From assembly GCA_004211235.1 (NCBI GenBank), contig SEEY01000086.1, forward strand, positions 1 to 10,286: a stretch of 10,286 bases of DNA, in the 5' to 3' direction. Of the stretch, positions 1 to 7,011 are shown in pieces. Origin of the DNA: Rubrivivax sp. (GTDB lineage: Bacteria; Pseudomonadota; Gammaproteobacteria; Burkholderiales; Burkholderiaceae). Made by a program: the position numbers and the translations under genes. The notes under the pieces are model-generated. The model saw only the letters and a program-made list of their open reading frames with translations. It was not told where the DNA came from and ran no database searches. How positions within the stretch are numbered: the stretch's first letter is position 1; each line of letters starts with the position of its first letter.

Positions 1-2210
1 CCGCGGCCAACCCACCGGCGCCTGCGGCCAGCGGCCCGGCGAACCGGCTCGACCGCGTCGAGGTGAACGGCGGCCCCACCGCCAACAGCCGCCGGCGCAA
101 CAGCACGGCCAGCAAGATCGTCATCGAGCGCGAGGACCTGGAGAAATACGGCGACGTCGTGCTGGGCGACGTGCTGCGCCGCCTGCCGGGCGTCACCATC
201 GGCGGCCGCCCGGGCCGCGGCGGCGACATCCGCATGCGCGGCATGGGCAGCGGCTACACGCAGATCACCATCGATGACGAGCGCCCGCCGCCCGGCTTCG
301 CCGTGGAAGACCTGCCGCCCGACCAGATCGAGCGCATCGAGATCTACCGCGCCCCCACCGCCGCCACCGGCACGCGCGCCATCGCCGGCACCATCAACAT
401 CGTGCTGCGCGAGCCGCTGCAGAAATCCAACCACGAGGTGCGCCTGGGCGTGGGGTGGGACCGCAACAAGCCGCAGGTGGATGCCAGCTGGACGCGCAAC
501 CTGAAATGGGGCGGCCCCAACGGCGACGAGTTCGTCGGTGCCATCTCCACCAACGCCGCCGTGCGCCGCTTCTACAACAACGTCGATTCCGGCAACCGCC
601 GCACCGACACCGAGACGGGCGAAGTCGTCGAGGAGAACACCCAGATCGGCACCAGCGGGAACCAGAACAAGAGCCTCAACGGCAACGCCCGCCTGCGCTG
701 GAAGTACAGCGAGACGCTGAACTTCAACCTGACGCCGTCCTTCTTCCTGTCGCAGAACGAGGGCAGCAGCCAGTTCAACTCCGAGGGCACGCGCTTTCGC
801 GACGTGCACAGCGAGAACGACGCGAAGAACCACAACCTGCGCCTGAACCTGTCGGCCGACTACCGGCCGAAGGTGGGCGAGAGCTTCACCGTGCGTTTTG
901 GCACCGGCACCTCCAGGAACACCCGCAACAGTGATCGCCGCGACCACATGGCCATCGCCGGTGTCACCACCGACCGCACGCAGCAGGACCGCAGCGACGT
1001 CGAAGACAACCAGACCAGCCTCAGCGGCCGCTGGAACCTCAAGACCGCGCAGGAGCACCAGTGGGTCACCGGCCTGGAGACCGAGCGCAGCCAGCGCACG
1101 CAGGTGACCGACACGCTCGTCAACGGCGCCGTGCTGCCGGGCCTGGTGCGCTTCGGCAACACGCTGGAGACCAGCAACCAGCGCTTCGCCGCCTTCACCC
1201 AGGACGAATGGAGTCCGAGCAAGCAGTGGGCTTTCTACGCCGGCCTGCGCTACGAACGCATCGAGACCACGGCCGACGCGGCCGGTGCCCTGCCCGAGAC
1301 GCGCAACGTGTCGCAGGTCACCTCGCCGCTCTTTCACATCCTGTGGAAGCCCGAAGCCTTCCCCAAGGACCAGGTGCGCATCTCCGTGACGCGCGCCTAC
1401 CGCCCGCCCAACCTCAACGACCTGGTCGCCCGGCCCAGCATCAACACCACCTATCCCGACGGCCCCAACTACCAGACCCATGCCGACCGCGCCGGCAACC
1501 CCGACCTCAAGCCGGAGCTGGCCACCAATTTCGACCTCAGCCTGGAGCACTGGCTGCCCACGGGCGGCATCATTTCCGCCAGCGCCTTCCTGAAGAACAT
1601 CAACCACATGATCCGCAGCGACGTGATGCTGGAGACCGTGAGCTGGGACAGCGCCCAGCGCTGGGTGAGCCGGCCGCGCAACACCGGCAGCGCGCGCACG
1701 ATGGGCCTGGAGTTCGAGGTCAAGGCCCGCATGGACGAGCTCTGGGAGGACGCGCCCGCCGAGCTCCAGCAGATGCTGCTGCGCTTCAACGCCGCCGTCT
1801 TCAAGAGCGAGGTGCAGGGCATCCCGGGCCGCAGCAACCGCATCGACCAGCAGCCGCGCGGCAGCTTCAACTTCGGGCTGGACCACCGCTGGACCGCCTG
1901 GGGCCAGAAGTTCGGCAGCGGCTTCAACGCGAACTACGTGCCGGCCTCACGCGTGCAGCAGACCGCGACGCTGCGCCGCGACGAGACCGCGCGCCGCCAG
2001 TTCGACGCCTATCTGTCCTGGAGCAGCGGCGCCGTGCGCGACGGCATCAACTGGCGCCTGTCCGTGGCCAACCTGACGCCCCGCGATGCCGAGTCGCGCT
2101 CAGAAGGCCTCAGCACCGACAGCGTGACGCTGCACGACTACCTGACCGAAAGCTGGTCGCGCAACAAGACCTTCCGCGTGATCTCGCTGCGCGCCGACAT
2201 GCGCTTTTGA
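1..2210 (+). CDS. TonB-dependent outer-membrane receptor, 5' end outside window
   Basis: This is an outer-membrane beta-barrel receptor that imports a ligand (siderophore, cobalamin or glycan fragment; ligand not determinable) using TonB/ExbBD energy. The reading frame is open from base 3, so the true start and signal peptide lie upstream. The GTG at 63 is inside the gene, because the codons before it already encode LDRVEV, the usual run-in to a plug domain. Numbering from base 3, the plug is roughly residues 16-136, with LGDVLRRLPGVTIGG, then IRMRG, then DQIERIEIYRAP and AGTINIVLRE. The rest is barrel, including AYRPPNLNDL and GNPDLKPELATNFDLSLEH, both typical of these receptors. The protein ends in Phe (RADMRF), the usual signal for BAM-assisted insertion. 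At least 735 residues are visible, a normal size. The phosphatase gene follows after 21 bp, so the two may share a transcript. The family call is secure; the substrate is not. Confidence 0.93.
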   Translation, partial: AANPPAPAASGPANRLDRVEVNGGPTANSRRRNSTASKIVIEREDLEKYGDVVLGDVLRRLPGVTIGGRPGRGGDIRMRGMGSGYTQITIDDERPPPGFAVEDLPPDQIERIEIYRAPTAATGTRAIAGTINIVLREPLQKSNHEVRLGVGWDRNKPQVDASWTRNLKWGGPNGDEFVGAISTNAAVRRFYNNVDSGNRRTDTETGEVVEENTQIGTSGNQNKSLNGNARLRWKYSETLNFNLTPSFFLSQNEGSSQFNSEGTRFRDVHSENDAKNHNLRLNLSADYRPKVGESFTVRFGTGTSRNTRNSDRRDHMAIAGVTTDRTQQDRSDVEDNQTSLSGRWNLKTAQEHQWVTGLETERSQRTQVTDTLVNGAVLPGLVRFGNTLETSNQRFAAFTQDEWSPSKQWAFYAGLRYERIETTADAAGALPETRNVSQVTSPLFHILWKPEAFPKDQVRISVTRAYRPPNLNDLVARPSINTTYPDGPNYQTHADRAGNPDLKPELATNFDLSLEHWLPTGGIISASAFLKNINHMIRSDVMLETVSWDSAQRWVSRPRNTGSARTMGLEFEVKARMDELWEDAPAELQQMLLRFNAAVFKSEVQGIPGRSNRIDQQPRGSFNFGLDHRWTAWGQKFGSGFNANYVPASRVQQTATLRRDETARRQFDAYLSWSSGAVRDGINWRLSVANLTPRDAESRSEGLSTDSVTLHDYLTESWSRNKTFRVISLRADMRF

Positions 2211-2231
2211 AGCACTGGAGAGAATGCGGCC

Positions 2232-2693
2232 ATGACACGCCGCATCCTGTTCTTCTGCATGGGCAACATCTGCCGCAGCCCCACCGCCGAGGGTGTCATG
2301 CGCGCAAAGCTGGCGGCGGCCGGCCTTGACGTCGAGGTCGACTCCGCCGGCACCCACGGTTATCACATCGGCGCCCCGCCCGACGAGCGCAGCCAGCAGC
2401 ACGCCTGGTTGCGCGGTTATGACCTGAGCGCGCTGCGCGCCCGCAAACTGCTGGCCGAGGACTTCGAGCGCTTCGACCTCGTGCTGGCCATGGACGCCGA
2501 CAACCTCGCCCATGCCCGCAGTCTGTGCCCGCCGGGCCAGCGCCATCGCCTCAAGCTGCTGATGGACTACGCGCCGCACGCCGGCAACCCGCATGTGCCC
2601 GACCCCTACTACGGCGGCGCGGCGGGGTTCGATGAAGTGCTCGACCTCGTCGAAGCCGCCTGCGACGGGCTGGTCGCGTCACTGCACCGCTGA
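2232..2693 (+). CDS. low-molecular-weight protein tyrosine phosphatase
   Basis: This is a cytoplasmic phosphatase that removes phosphate from phosphotyrosine. In bacteria it often opposes BY-kinases that control polysaccharide export, but no such kinase is visible here. The 153 residues match the usual family length. The P-loop CX5R(S/T) lies near the N-terminus (C9-M-G-N-I-C-R15-S16), giving nucleophile Cys9 and phosphate-binding Arg15. The general-acid Asp is in the DPYY segment (D124-P125). SAGT at 38-41 is also typical of the family. The ATG at 2232 is preceded by GGAG at 2217-2220, and the P-loop directly follows the first beta strand, so this start is firm. The gene is 21 bp behind the TonB receptor and is followed by a hairpin. 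Its role next to a receptor is unknown. Etp/Wzb-type is the general class; I do not assign a symbol. Confidence 0.95.
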   Translation: MTRRILFFCMGNICRSPTAEGVMRAKLAAAGLDVEVDSAGTHGYHIGAPPDERSQQHAWLRGYDLSALRARKLLAEDFERFDLVLAMDADNLAHARSLCPPGQRHRLKLLMDYAPHAGNPHVPDPYYGGAAGFDEVLDLVEAACDGLVASLHR

Positions 2694-2697
2694 GTTA

Positions 2698-2721
2698 GCG
2701 ACCGCCTTCCCGGGCGGTTGC
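2698..2721 (+). terminator. terminator-like hairpin after the phosphatase gene
   Basis: Bases 2698-2706 (GCGACCGCC) pair with 2713-2721 (GGCGGTTGC), giving a 9-bp stem with one G-U pair and a 6-base loop, starting 4 bp after the TGA. No U-run follows, so it may act as a weak or Rho-assisted terminator, or as an mRNA 3'-end stabiliser. The stem is seen directly; termination is inferred from position. Confidence 0.5.
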
Positions 2722-2759
2722 GCGAGCGGGGAACGTCGAGTTTCCTCGGGTAAACCGTA

Positions 2760-2780
2760 TTTGTTCGCCGCCCGAACAAA
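2760..2780. promoter_or_regulatory. perfect palindromic operator candidate upstream of the GH74 gene
   Basis: TTTGTTCG (2760-2767) and CGAACAAA (2773-2780) form a perfect 8-bp inverted repeat around CCGCC. It is clearly AT-richer than its surroundings and sits 38 bp before the GH74 ATG. It overlaps a weak sigma-70-like promoter, with TTGTTC (2761-2766) as a poor -35 and TACGAT (2782-2787) as -10 at a short 15-bp spacing. This layout fits a dimeric repressor site covering the promoter. I do not recognise the motif as that of a named regulator. No T-run follows, so a terminator is less likely. Function is inferred. Confidence 0.5.
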
Positions 2781-2818
2781 CTACGATTCCGCTGCTCCCA
2801 TCGAAGAAGCGCCGAGAC

Positions 2819-5083
2819 ATGAACCCGATCAAACCCCTGCTGGGCGCCCTGCTGCTCGCCAGCGCCGCCGCCCAGTCCGCCCCGCCCGCCGCGCCCGCTG
2901 ACGGTCCCTACCGCTGGCGCGAGGTCGCCATCGTCGGCGGCGGCTTTGTCGACGGCTTTGCCTTCCAGACCGCCGTGCCCGGCCTCAGCTACGCCCGCAC
3001 CGACATGGGCGGCGCCTACCGGCGCGACAGCGAGACGGGCGCCTGGCAGCCGCTGCTGGACTGGCTGCCCCTCAGCGAGGTCAACCTGATGGGCGTCGAA
3101 AGCCTGGCCGTCGACCCCAACAACCCGGGCGCGCTCTACCTCGCCTGCGGCACCTACACCAACCCGGCGGTGCCCAACGGCGCGGTGCTGCGCTCCAAGG
3201 ACCGCGGCAAGACCTTCCAGCGCACCGACCTGCCGTTCAAGCTTGGCGGCAATGAGGGCGGCCGCGGCAACGGCGAGCGGCTGGCGGTGGACCCCAACGA
3301 CGGCCGCGTGATCTACCTCGGCAGCCGCCTGGCCGGCCTGTGGCGCAGCGGCGATGCGGCGGCGAGCTTCCAGCGCGTCGACGCCTTCCCCGACGCGGCC
3401 TGGCGCCGCAACGAGTCCGACGGCGCGCCGCCGAGCTGGGGCGGCAGCGACGGCAAGGCGACGATCAACTTCCTGCTGTTCGACCCGGCCAGCGGCACGC
3501 GCGGCCAGCCCAGCCGCACGATCTACGCCGGTGTGTCCGTCGTCGGCCGGCCCGGCCTGTGGCGCAGCACGGACGCCGGCGCCAGCTGGCAGCCCGTGCC
3601 CGGCGCGCCCACGCAGCAGCGCCCGATGCGCGCCACGCTCGCCAGCGACGGCAAGCTCTACATCGCCTATGCCAGCGACCCCGGCCCGCACCGCATGACG
3701 GACGGCGCCCTCTGGCGCCTGGACACCCGCAGCGGCACCTGGGCCGACATCACGCCCCTGCGCCCGGGCCCCGGCCCCGGTGATGCGTTCGGTTATGCCG
3801 CCGTCACGGTGGACGCCACCAATCCGCAGCGCCTGCTCGCCAGCACCGCCGGCCGCGGCAAGGGCGACGAGCTGCTGCGCAGCACCGATGGCGGCGCCAC
3901 CTGGCAGCCGCTGCTGAAGGCGGCGCAGTTCGACTCGACGCTGGCACCCTACGTGGCCGACACGCCCGTGCACTGGCTCTACGACGTCAGGATCGATCCC
4001 GCCAACCCCGACCACGCCCTCTTCACCACCGGCTACGGCGGCTGGGAGACGCTGAACCTGACGGCCGCCGACAAGGGCCAGCCGACGCGCTGGCAGGTCA
4101 TGAGCCGCGGCATCGAGGAGACCGTGGCGCTCGCCCTGCACAGCCCGACGAAGGGCGTGCCGCTGGTGACCGCCATCGGCGACTACTCCGGCTTCGTGCA
4201 CACCGACCTCGACAAGCCCGCGCCCGGCAATCCGAAGCCGCCCTTCTTCGGCAACACGCATGACGTGACCGGCGCGGAGCTGGCGTCCGAGGTCATCGTG
4301 CGCATCGGGCATGCGCGCGACGGCGGCAAGAACCTCGGCTATTCGCTGGACGGCGGCGCCACCTGGCGCCAGCCGAAGACGGCGCCAGATGACAAGAAGA
4401 GCGGCGACGGCTTCATCGCCGTGTCCGCCGACGGCCGCGCCTGGGTCTGGACACCGAAAGGCGGCACGCCCCACGTCAGCCATGACCGCGGCGACACCTG
4501 GACCGCCGTGCAAGGCCTGCCCCCGGGCACCCGCGTCATCGCCGACCGCGTCAACCCGAAGCGCTTCCATGCGATGGCCCTGTTCGACGACAAGCTCTAC
4601 GCGAGTGACGACGCCGGCCTGACCTTCACCGCCCAGCCGCTCGCCCTGCCCGACGGGCCGGTCGTTCAAGCCGCCGCCGGCAGCAACAACCGCAGCAACC
4701 GCGGCGATGACCGTGGCGGCCAGGACCGGCTCTACGCCACGCCCGGCCGCGAGGGCGACCTGTGGCTGGCGGCCTACCACGGCCTGTACCGGACCGACGG
4801 CAAGGGTTTCAAACGGCTGCCCGGCGTCAGCGAGATCCACGCCTTCGGCTTCGGTCGGGCGGCGCCGGGCAGCAAGGCCCCGGCGCTCTATCTCGTCGGC
4901 ACCGTCGCCGGCCAGTACGGCATCTTCCGCTCCACCGATGGCGCGGCCAGCTGGCGCCGCATCAACGACGACGCCCACCAATGGGGCCTGATCCTGCAGA
5001 TCAGCGGCGACCCCAAGGTGTTCGGCCGCGTCTACGTCGGCACGCACGGACGCGGCGTGCAATACGGCGATCCAGCGCGTTAA
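2819..5083 (+). CDS. secreted GH74-family glycosidase (xyloglucanase type)
   Basis: This is a predicted exported endo- or exo-acting beta-1,4-glucanase of family GH74, whose members cut the glucan backbone of plant xyloglucan. The 754 residues start with a signal peptide (about 1-20: NPIK, then a hydrophobic stretch rich in Leu/Ala). GH74 hallmarks follow: YARTDMGGAYRRD (58-70) with Asp62 at the place of one catalytic Asp, PLLDW (78-82), LPFKLGGNEGGRGNGERLAVDP (138-159), and GDYSGFVHTDLDK (454-466) with Asp455 at the likely second catalytic Asp. RGVQYGDP closes the protein. Eight Asp-box-like turns of the type S-x-D-x-G-x-T-W occur near residues 126, 177, 250, 355, 509, 554, 596 and 705, as expected for tandem seven-bladed propellers. 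No carbohydrate-binding module is attached. The ATG has GAAGAAG at 2803-2809 as a ribosome site. Automatic annotation might call it a BNR/sialidase-like or Vps10-like protein; the GH74 motifs argue against that. Substrate and endo/exo mode are inferred. Confidence 0.88.
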   Translation: MNPIKPLLGALLLASAAAQSAPPAAPADGPYRWREVAIVGGGFVDGFAFQTAVPGLSYARTDMGGAYRRDSETGAWQPLLDWLPLSEVNLMGVESLAVDPNNPGALYLACGTYTNPAVPNGAVLRSKDRGKTFQRTDLPFKLGGNEGGRGNGERLAVDPNDGRVIYLGSRLAGLWRSGDAAASFQRVDAFPDAAWRRNESDGAPPSWGGSDGKATINFLLFDPASGTRGQPSRTIYAGVSVVGRPGLWRSTDAGASWQPVPGAPTQQRPMRATLASDGKLYIAYASDPGPHRMTDGALWRLDTRSGTWADITPLRPGPGPGDAFGYAAVTVDATNPQRLLASTAGRGKGDELLRSTDGGATWQPLLKAAQFDSTLAPYVADTPVHWLYDVRIDPANPDHALFTTGYGGWETLNLTAADKGQPTRWQVMSRGIEETVALALHSPTKGVPLVTAIGDYSGFVHTDLDKPAPGNPKPPFFGNTHDVTGAELASEVIVRIGHARDGGKNLGYSLDGGATWRQPKTAPDDKKSGDGFIAVSADGRAWVWTPKGGTPHVSHDRGDTWTAVQGLPPGTRVIADRVNPKRFHAMALFDDKLYASDDAGLTFTAQPLALPDGPVVQAAAGSNNRSNRGDDRGGQDRLYATPGREGDLWLAAYHGLYRTDGKGFKRLPGVSEIHAFGFGRAAPGSKAPALYLVGTVAGQYGIFRSTDGAASWRRINDDAHQWGLILQISGDPKVFGRVYVGTHGRGVQYGDPAR

Positions 5084-5871
5084 TCGGCAACGCCGCCCAT
5101 CGTCAGGTTGACCGTCGTGCCCATCAGGCCGCTGGCGCGGTCGCAGGCTGCCAGCACGGCCATGTCCGCCACCTCCTGCAGCTTCATGACCCGCTTCGGA
5201 TGGCTCCAGTTGGCCAGAAAGGCCTGGAACTGCTCCCAGGTCATGCCACCGCGCCCGGCCTTCAGGTCGAAGGCCTCGCGCATCACGCTGGTTTCGGGCA
5301 TGCCGTGCGGCCGCAGGTTCAGCACGCGGATGCCGTGCGGGGCGAGTTCGGTCGACAGGTCCCGCGTCAGCGCGTCCTTGGCCGCCTGCGCGGCGCCGTA
5401 GCCGCCGTTCAGCGCCGTGCCGGTGCGGCCGGGCAGCGCGGTGACGGTCATGATGACGCCCGCCTTCGCCGGCAGCATGCGCCGCGCGGCGAGGCGCGCC
5501 GTCAGGAACCAGGACCGCGTGTAGTCCGCAATCGGCCCCGAGAAGTGCCCGGCATCCAGCTCCGCCAGCGACACGCCCAGCGCCTTGGCGTTCGAGAAGC
5601 CGGCCGCGTTGAACGAGATGTCCACACGCCCCGCCTGCTTGACGACGGCCTGCAGATGCGCGTCCACCGACTGTTCATCCAGCGCATCGACCTGCGCCGG
5701 CTGCGCCCATCCGCCTTCGGCCTCGATCCTTCCGGCGAGGGCCTGCACGCCAGCAAGCTGCCGGCCGGTGACGAAGACCCGCGCGCCGTCCTGCGCGAAC
5801 GCCCGCGCCACGGCGCCGCCGATCGCGCCCGCCGCGCCGTACACCACCGCAACCTTGTCCTTCAACATCAT
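5080..5871 (-). CDS. SDR-family oxidoreductase with atypical catalytic motif
   Basis: This 263-residue protein is a Rossmann-fold short-chain dehydrogenase, presumably cytoplasmic and NAD(P)-dependent. Visible are the cofactor glycine motif YGAAGAIGG (11-19; usual TGxxxGIG), FNAAG (87-91; usual NNAG) and Tyr158 in the catalytic helix. Two expected residues are missing: the catalytic Ser position in MTVTALPG (141-148) reads Ala145, and the Lys of YxxxK reads Gln162. A Lys lies at Tyr+7 (Lys165), the Y-x6-K spacing of FabI-type enoyl-ACP reductases. The start at 5871 has AGGAG at 5878-5882, 6 bases upstream; a second ATG at 5868 is also possible. The frame stays open far upstream into the sigma gene, but SDR homology begins only at MMLKDKVAVV. 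The gene is divergent from the ECF sigma gene and shares a mirrored promoter motif with it. Its stop TAA overlaps the GH74 stop. Substrate unknown. Confidence 0.9.
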   Translation of the reverse strand: MMLKDKVAVVYGAAGAIGGAVARAFAQDGARVFVTGRQLAGVQALAGRIEAEGGWAQPAQVDALDEQSVDAHLQAVVKQAGRVDISFNAAGFSNAKALGVSLAELDAGHFSGPIADYTRSWFLTARLAARRMLPAKAGVIMTVTALPGRTGTALNGGYGAAQAAKDALTRDLSTELAPHGIRVLNLRPHGMPETSVMREAFDLKAGRGGMTWEQFQAFLANWSHPKRVMKLQEVADMAVLAACDRASGLMGTTVNLTMGGVAD

Positions 5872-5890
5872 GTCCTGCTCCTGGGTCGTG

Positions 5891-5913
5891 CGGGGCGGCC
5901 CGGTGCCGCCCCG
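5891..5913 (-). promoter_or_regulatory. strong hairpin in the SDR mRNA leader
   Basis: CGGGGCGGC (5891-5899) and GCCGCCCCG (5905-5913) are perfectly complementary over 9 bp with a 5-base loop. It lies between the proposed -10 element at 5921-5927 and the ribosome site at 5878-5882 of the SDR gene. If transcription starts about 7 bases after that -10, the hairpin would be the very 5' end of the SDR mRNA. It could stabilise the message. It does not cover the ribosome site. The stem is seen; its role is inferred. Confidence 0.4.
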
Positions 5914-5920
5914 TCCCAGC

Positions 5921-5951
5921 TGTAGACCCCACGGCGTCGCCAAAATGGGCG
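5921..5951 (-). promoter_or_regulatory. ECF-type promoter candidate for the SDR gene (mirrored copy 1)
   Basis: Read on the minus strand, CGCCCA (5951-5946), one base, TTTG (5944-5941), 13 bases, then GTCTACA (5927-5921). The same elements at the same distances occur on the plus strand at 5961-5991, facing the sigma gene. Placement 50 bases before the SDR ATG suits a promoter with a leader of about 43 bases. That the neighbouring sigma factor recognises it is inference. Confidence 0.5.
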
Positions 5952-5960
5952 CTCGCCCAC

Positions 5961-5991
5961 CGCCCAGTTTGTGCCTCGGCCGGTGTCTACA
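5961..5991 (+). promoter_or_regulatory. ECF-type promoter candidate for the sigma gene (mirrored copy 2)
   Basis: CGCCCA (5961-5966), one base, TTTG (5968-5971), 13 bases, GTCTACA (5985-5991), ending 21 bases before the sigma ATG. It matches the opposite-strand copy at every fixed position. An extra CGCCCA at 5954-5959 makes a local direct repeat, and with 5946-5951 it makes a small TGGGCG/CGCCCA palindrome, so a regulator site at the centre is an alternative reading. Autoregulation is inferred from position. Confidence 0.5.
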
Positions 5992-6012
5992 CCGCGAACA
6001 AGCGAGGTGACG

Positions 6013-7011
6013 ATGGAACTGATTGACCAGGCACGTGCCGGCGACGGCGAGGCCTTCCGCGCGGCCGTCGCGCCCTACCGGCGCGAGCTGCAGCGGCACT
6101 GCTACCGCATGCTCGGCTCGCTGCAGGACGCCGAGGATGCGTTGCAGGACACGCTGCTCGCCGCCTGGCAGGGCCTGGGCGGCTTCCAGCAGCGCGCGTC
6201 GCTGCGCACCTGGCTGTACCAGATCGCCACGAACCGCTGCCTCAACCTGCGCCGCGCCGCCAGCCGTCGGCCCGCCAAGGCCTGGGACGTGCCCGGCATC
6301 GAGCCGCCCGAGCCGACCCGCCTCGGCGAAGTCGCCTGGCTGGAGCCCTGGCCCGACGACCTGCCCGACGACAGGGTCACCCACGTGCCTGGCCCGCAGG
6401 CTCGCGCTGAAAGGGCCGAGTCCATGTCGCTCGCCTTCATCAGCGCGCTGCAGCGCCTGCCGCCGCGGCAGCTGTCCGTGCTGATCCTGTGCGAGGTGAT
6501 CGGCTTCCAGGCGGACGAGGTGGCCGCCCTGCTGGGCGCGACGCCCGACTCGGTCAACAGCGCGCTGAAGCGGGCCCGGGCCGGCCTGCAGCGCGCGGTG
6601 CCGGCGGCTGCCGAGCCGCCACCCGGCAAGGGCTCGCCGGCCGAGGCCGCCATCGCCGCCAGGTTCGCTCGCGCCTACGAGGCCGCCGACCTCGACGCGC
6701 TGGTGGCGCTGCTGACCGACGACGTCTTCGTCTCCATGCCGCCGATGCCGCTGGAGTACCAGGGCCGGGACGTCGCCGCGCGCTTCTTCGCCGCCATCTT
6801 CGGCGCCGGCCGCCGCTTCCATTTGCTGCCCACGCGTGCCAACGGCCAGCCGGCCTTCGGTGCCTACGTGCGGGCCGCGGACGGCATCCGCCACGGCGCC
6901 GGCCTGTTCGTGCTCACGCTGTCTGGCGAGCGCATTGGCGCGCTGACGCGCTTCGAGGCCAGCGTGCTGCCGTGGTTCGGCCTGCCGCGCTCACTTCCGG
7001 TCGAGGACTGA
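6013..7011 (+). CDS. ECF-family RNA polymerase sigma factor with C-terminal SnoaL-like domain
   Basis: This 332-residue alternative sigma factor redirects RNA polymerase to a small set of promoters. Sigma region 2 spans about 14-82 (YRMLGSLQDAEDALQDTLLAAW, then LRTWLYQIATNRCLNLRR). A long linker contains EPTRLGEVAWLEPWPDDLPDD (100-120), characteristic of the SigX5/TIGR02960-type sigma factors. Region 4 spans about 138-195 (LQRLPPRQLSVLILCEV, then ADEVAALLGATPDSVNSALKRAR). Residues about 212-325 form a SnoaL/NTF2-like domain (AYEAADLDALVALLTDDVFVSMPP), which in related ECF groups adjusts sigma activity in place of a separate anti-sigma factor. No anti-sigma gene is adjacent, in agreement. The ATG at 6013 has GAGG at 6004-6007; an upstream GTG at 5971 lies inside the proposed promoter and has no such site. 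The 3' end overlaps the convergent gene by 21 bp. The inducing signal is unknown. Confidence 0.92.
   Translation: MELIDQARAGDGEAFRAAVAPYRRELQRHCYRMLGSLQDAEDALQDTLLAAWQGLGGFQQRASLRTWLYQIATNRCLNLRRAASRRPAKAWDVPGIEPPEPTRLGEVAWLEPWPDDLPDDRVTHVPGPQARAERAESMSLAFISALQRLPPRQLSVLILCEVIGFQADEVAALLGATPDSVNSALKRARAGLQRAVPAAAEPPPGKGSPAEAAIAARFARAYEAADLDALVALLTDDVFVSMPPMPLEYQGRDVAARFFAAIFGAGRRFHLLPTRANGQPAFGAYVRAADGIRHGAGLFVLTLSGERIGALTRFEASVLPWFGLPRSLPVED

Noticed and set aside
63..65. GTG as the start of the TonB receptor
   Set aside because: The in-frame codons from base 3 encode LDRVE leading into the plug, and a receptor needs a signal peptide that is not present after 63.
1061..2329. 422-codon plus-strand frame over the end of the receptor gene
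   Set aside because: It is out of frame with the receptor, rich in Arg/Pro/Gln/His, and has no motif; the receptor frame shows barrel motifs and a terminal Phe.
2609..5062. 817-codon open frame on the minus strand opposite the GH74 gene
   Set aside because: The plus strand encodes clear GH74 motifs, catalytic Asp residues and Asp boxes. The antisense product is low-complexity Ala/Gly/Val/Arg, as expected from the shadow frame of GC-rich codons.
2819..5083. Sialidase or Vps10-type receptor for the Asp-box protein
   Set aside because: Asp boxes are shared by many propellers. The TDMGGAYR, PFKLGGNE, GDYSGF and RGVQYGDP segments are specific to GH74, and the sialidase FRIP motif is absent.
4762..5925. 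387-codon plus-strand frame across the GH74 end and the SDR gene
   Set aside because: It overlaps two well-supported genes and its product is compositionally a shadow frame.
5971..6012. GTG start for the sigma gene 14 codons upstream
   Set aside because: The GTG lies inside the proposed promoter and has no ribosome site, while ATG 6013 has GAGG at proper distance and gives a standard sigma N-terminus.
5872..6894. Upstream extension of the SDR frame to a 604-residue protein
   Set aside because: The extra part is antisense to the sigma gene and crosses the promoter region. SDR homology and a good ribosome site begin at 5871.
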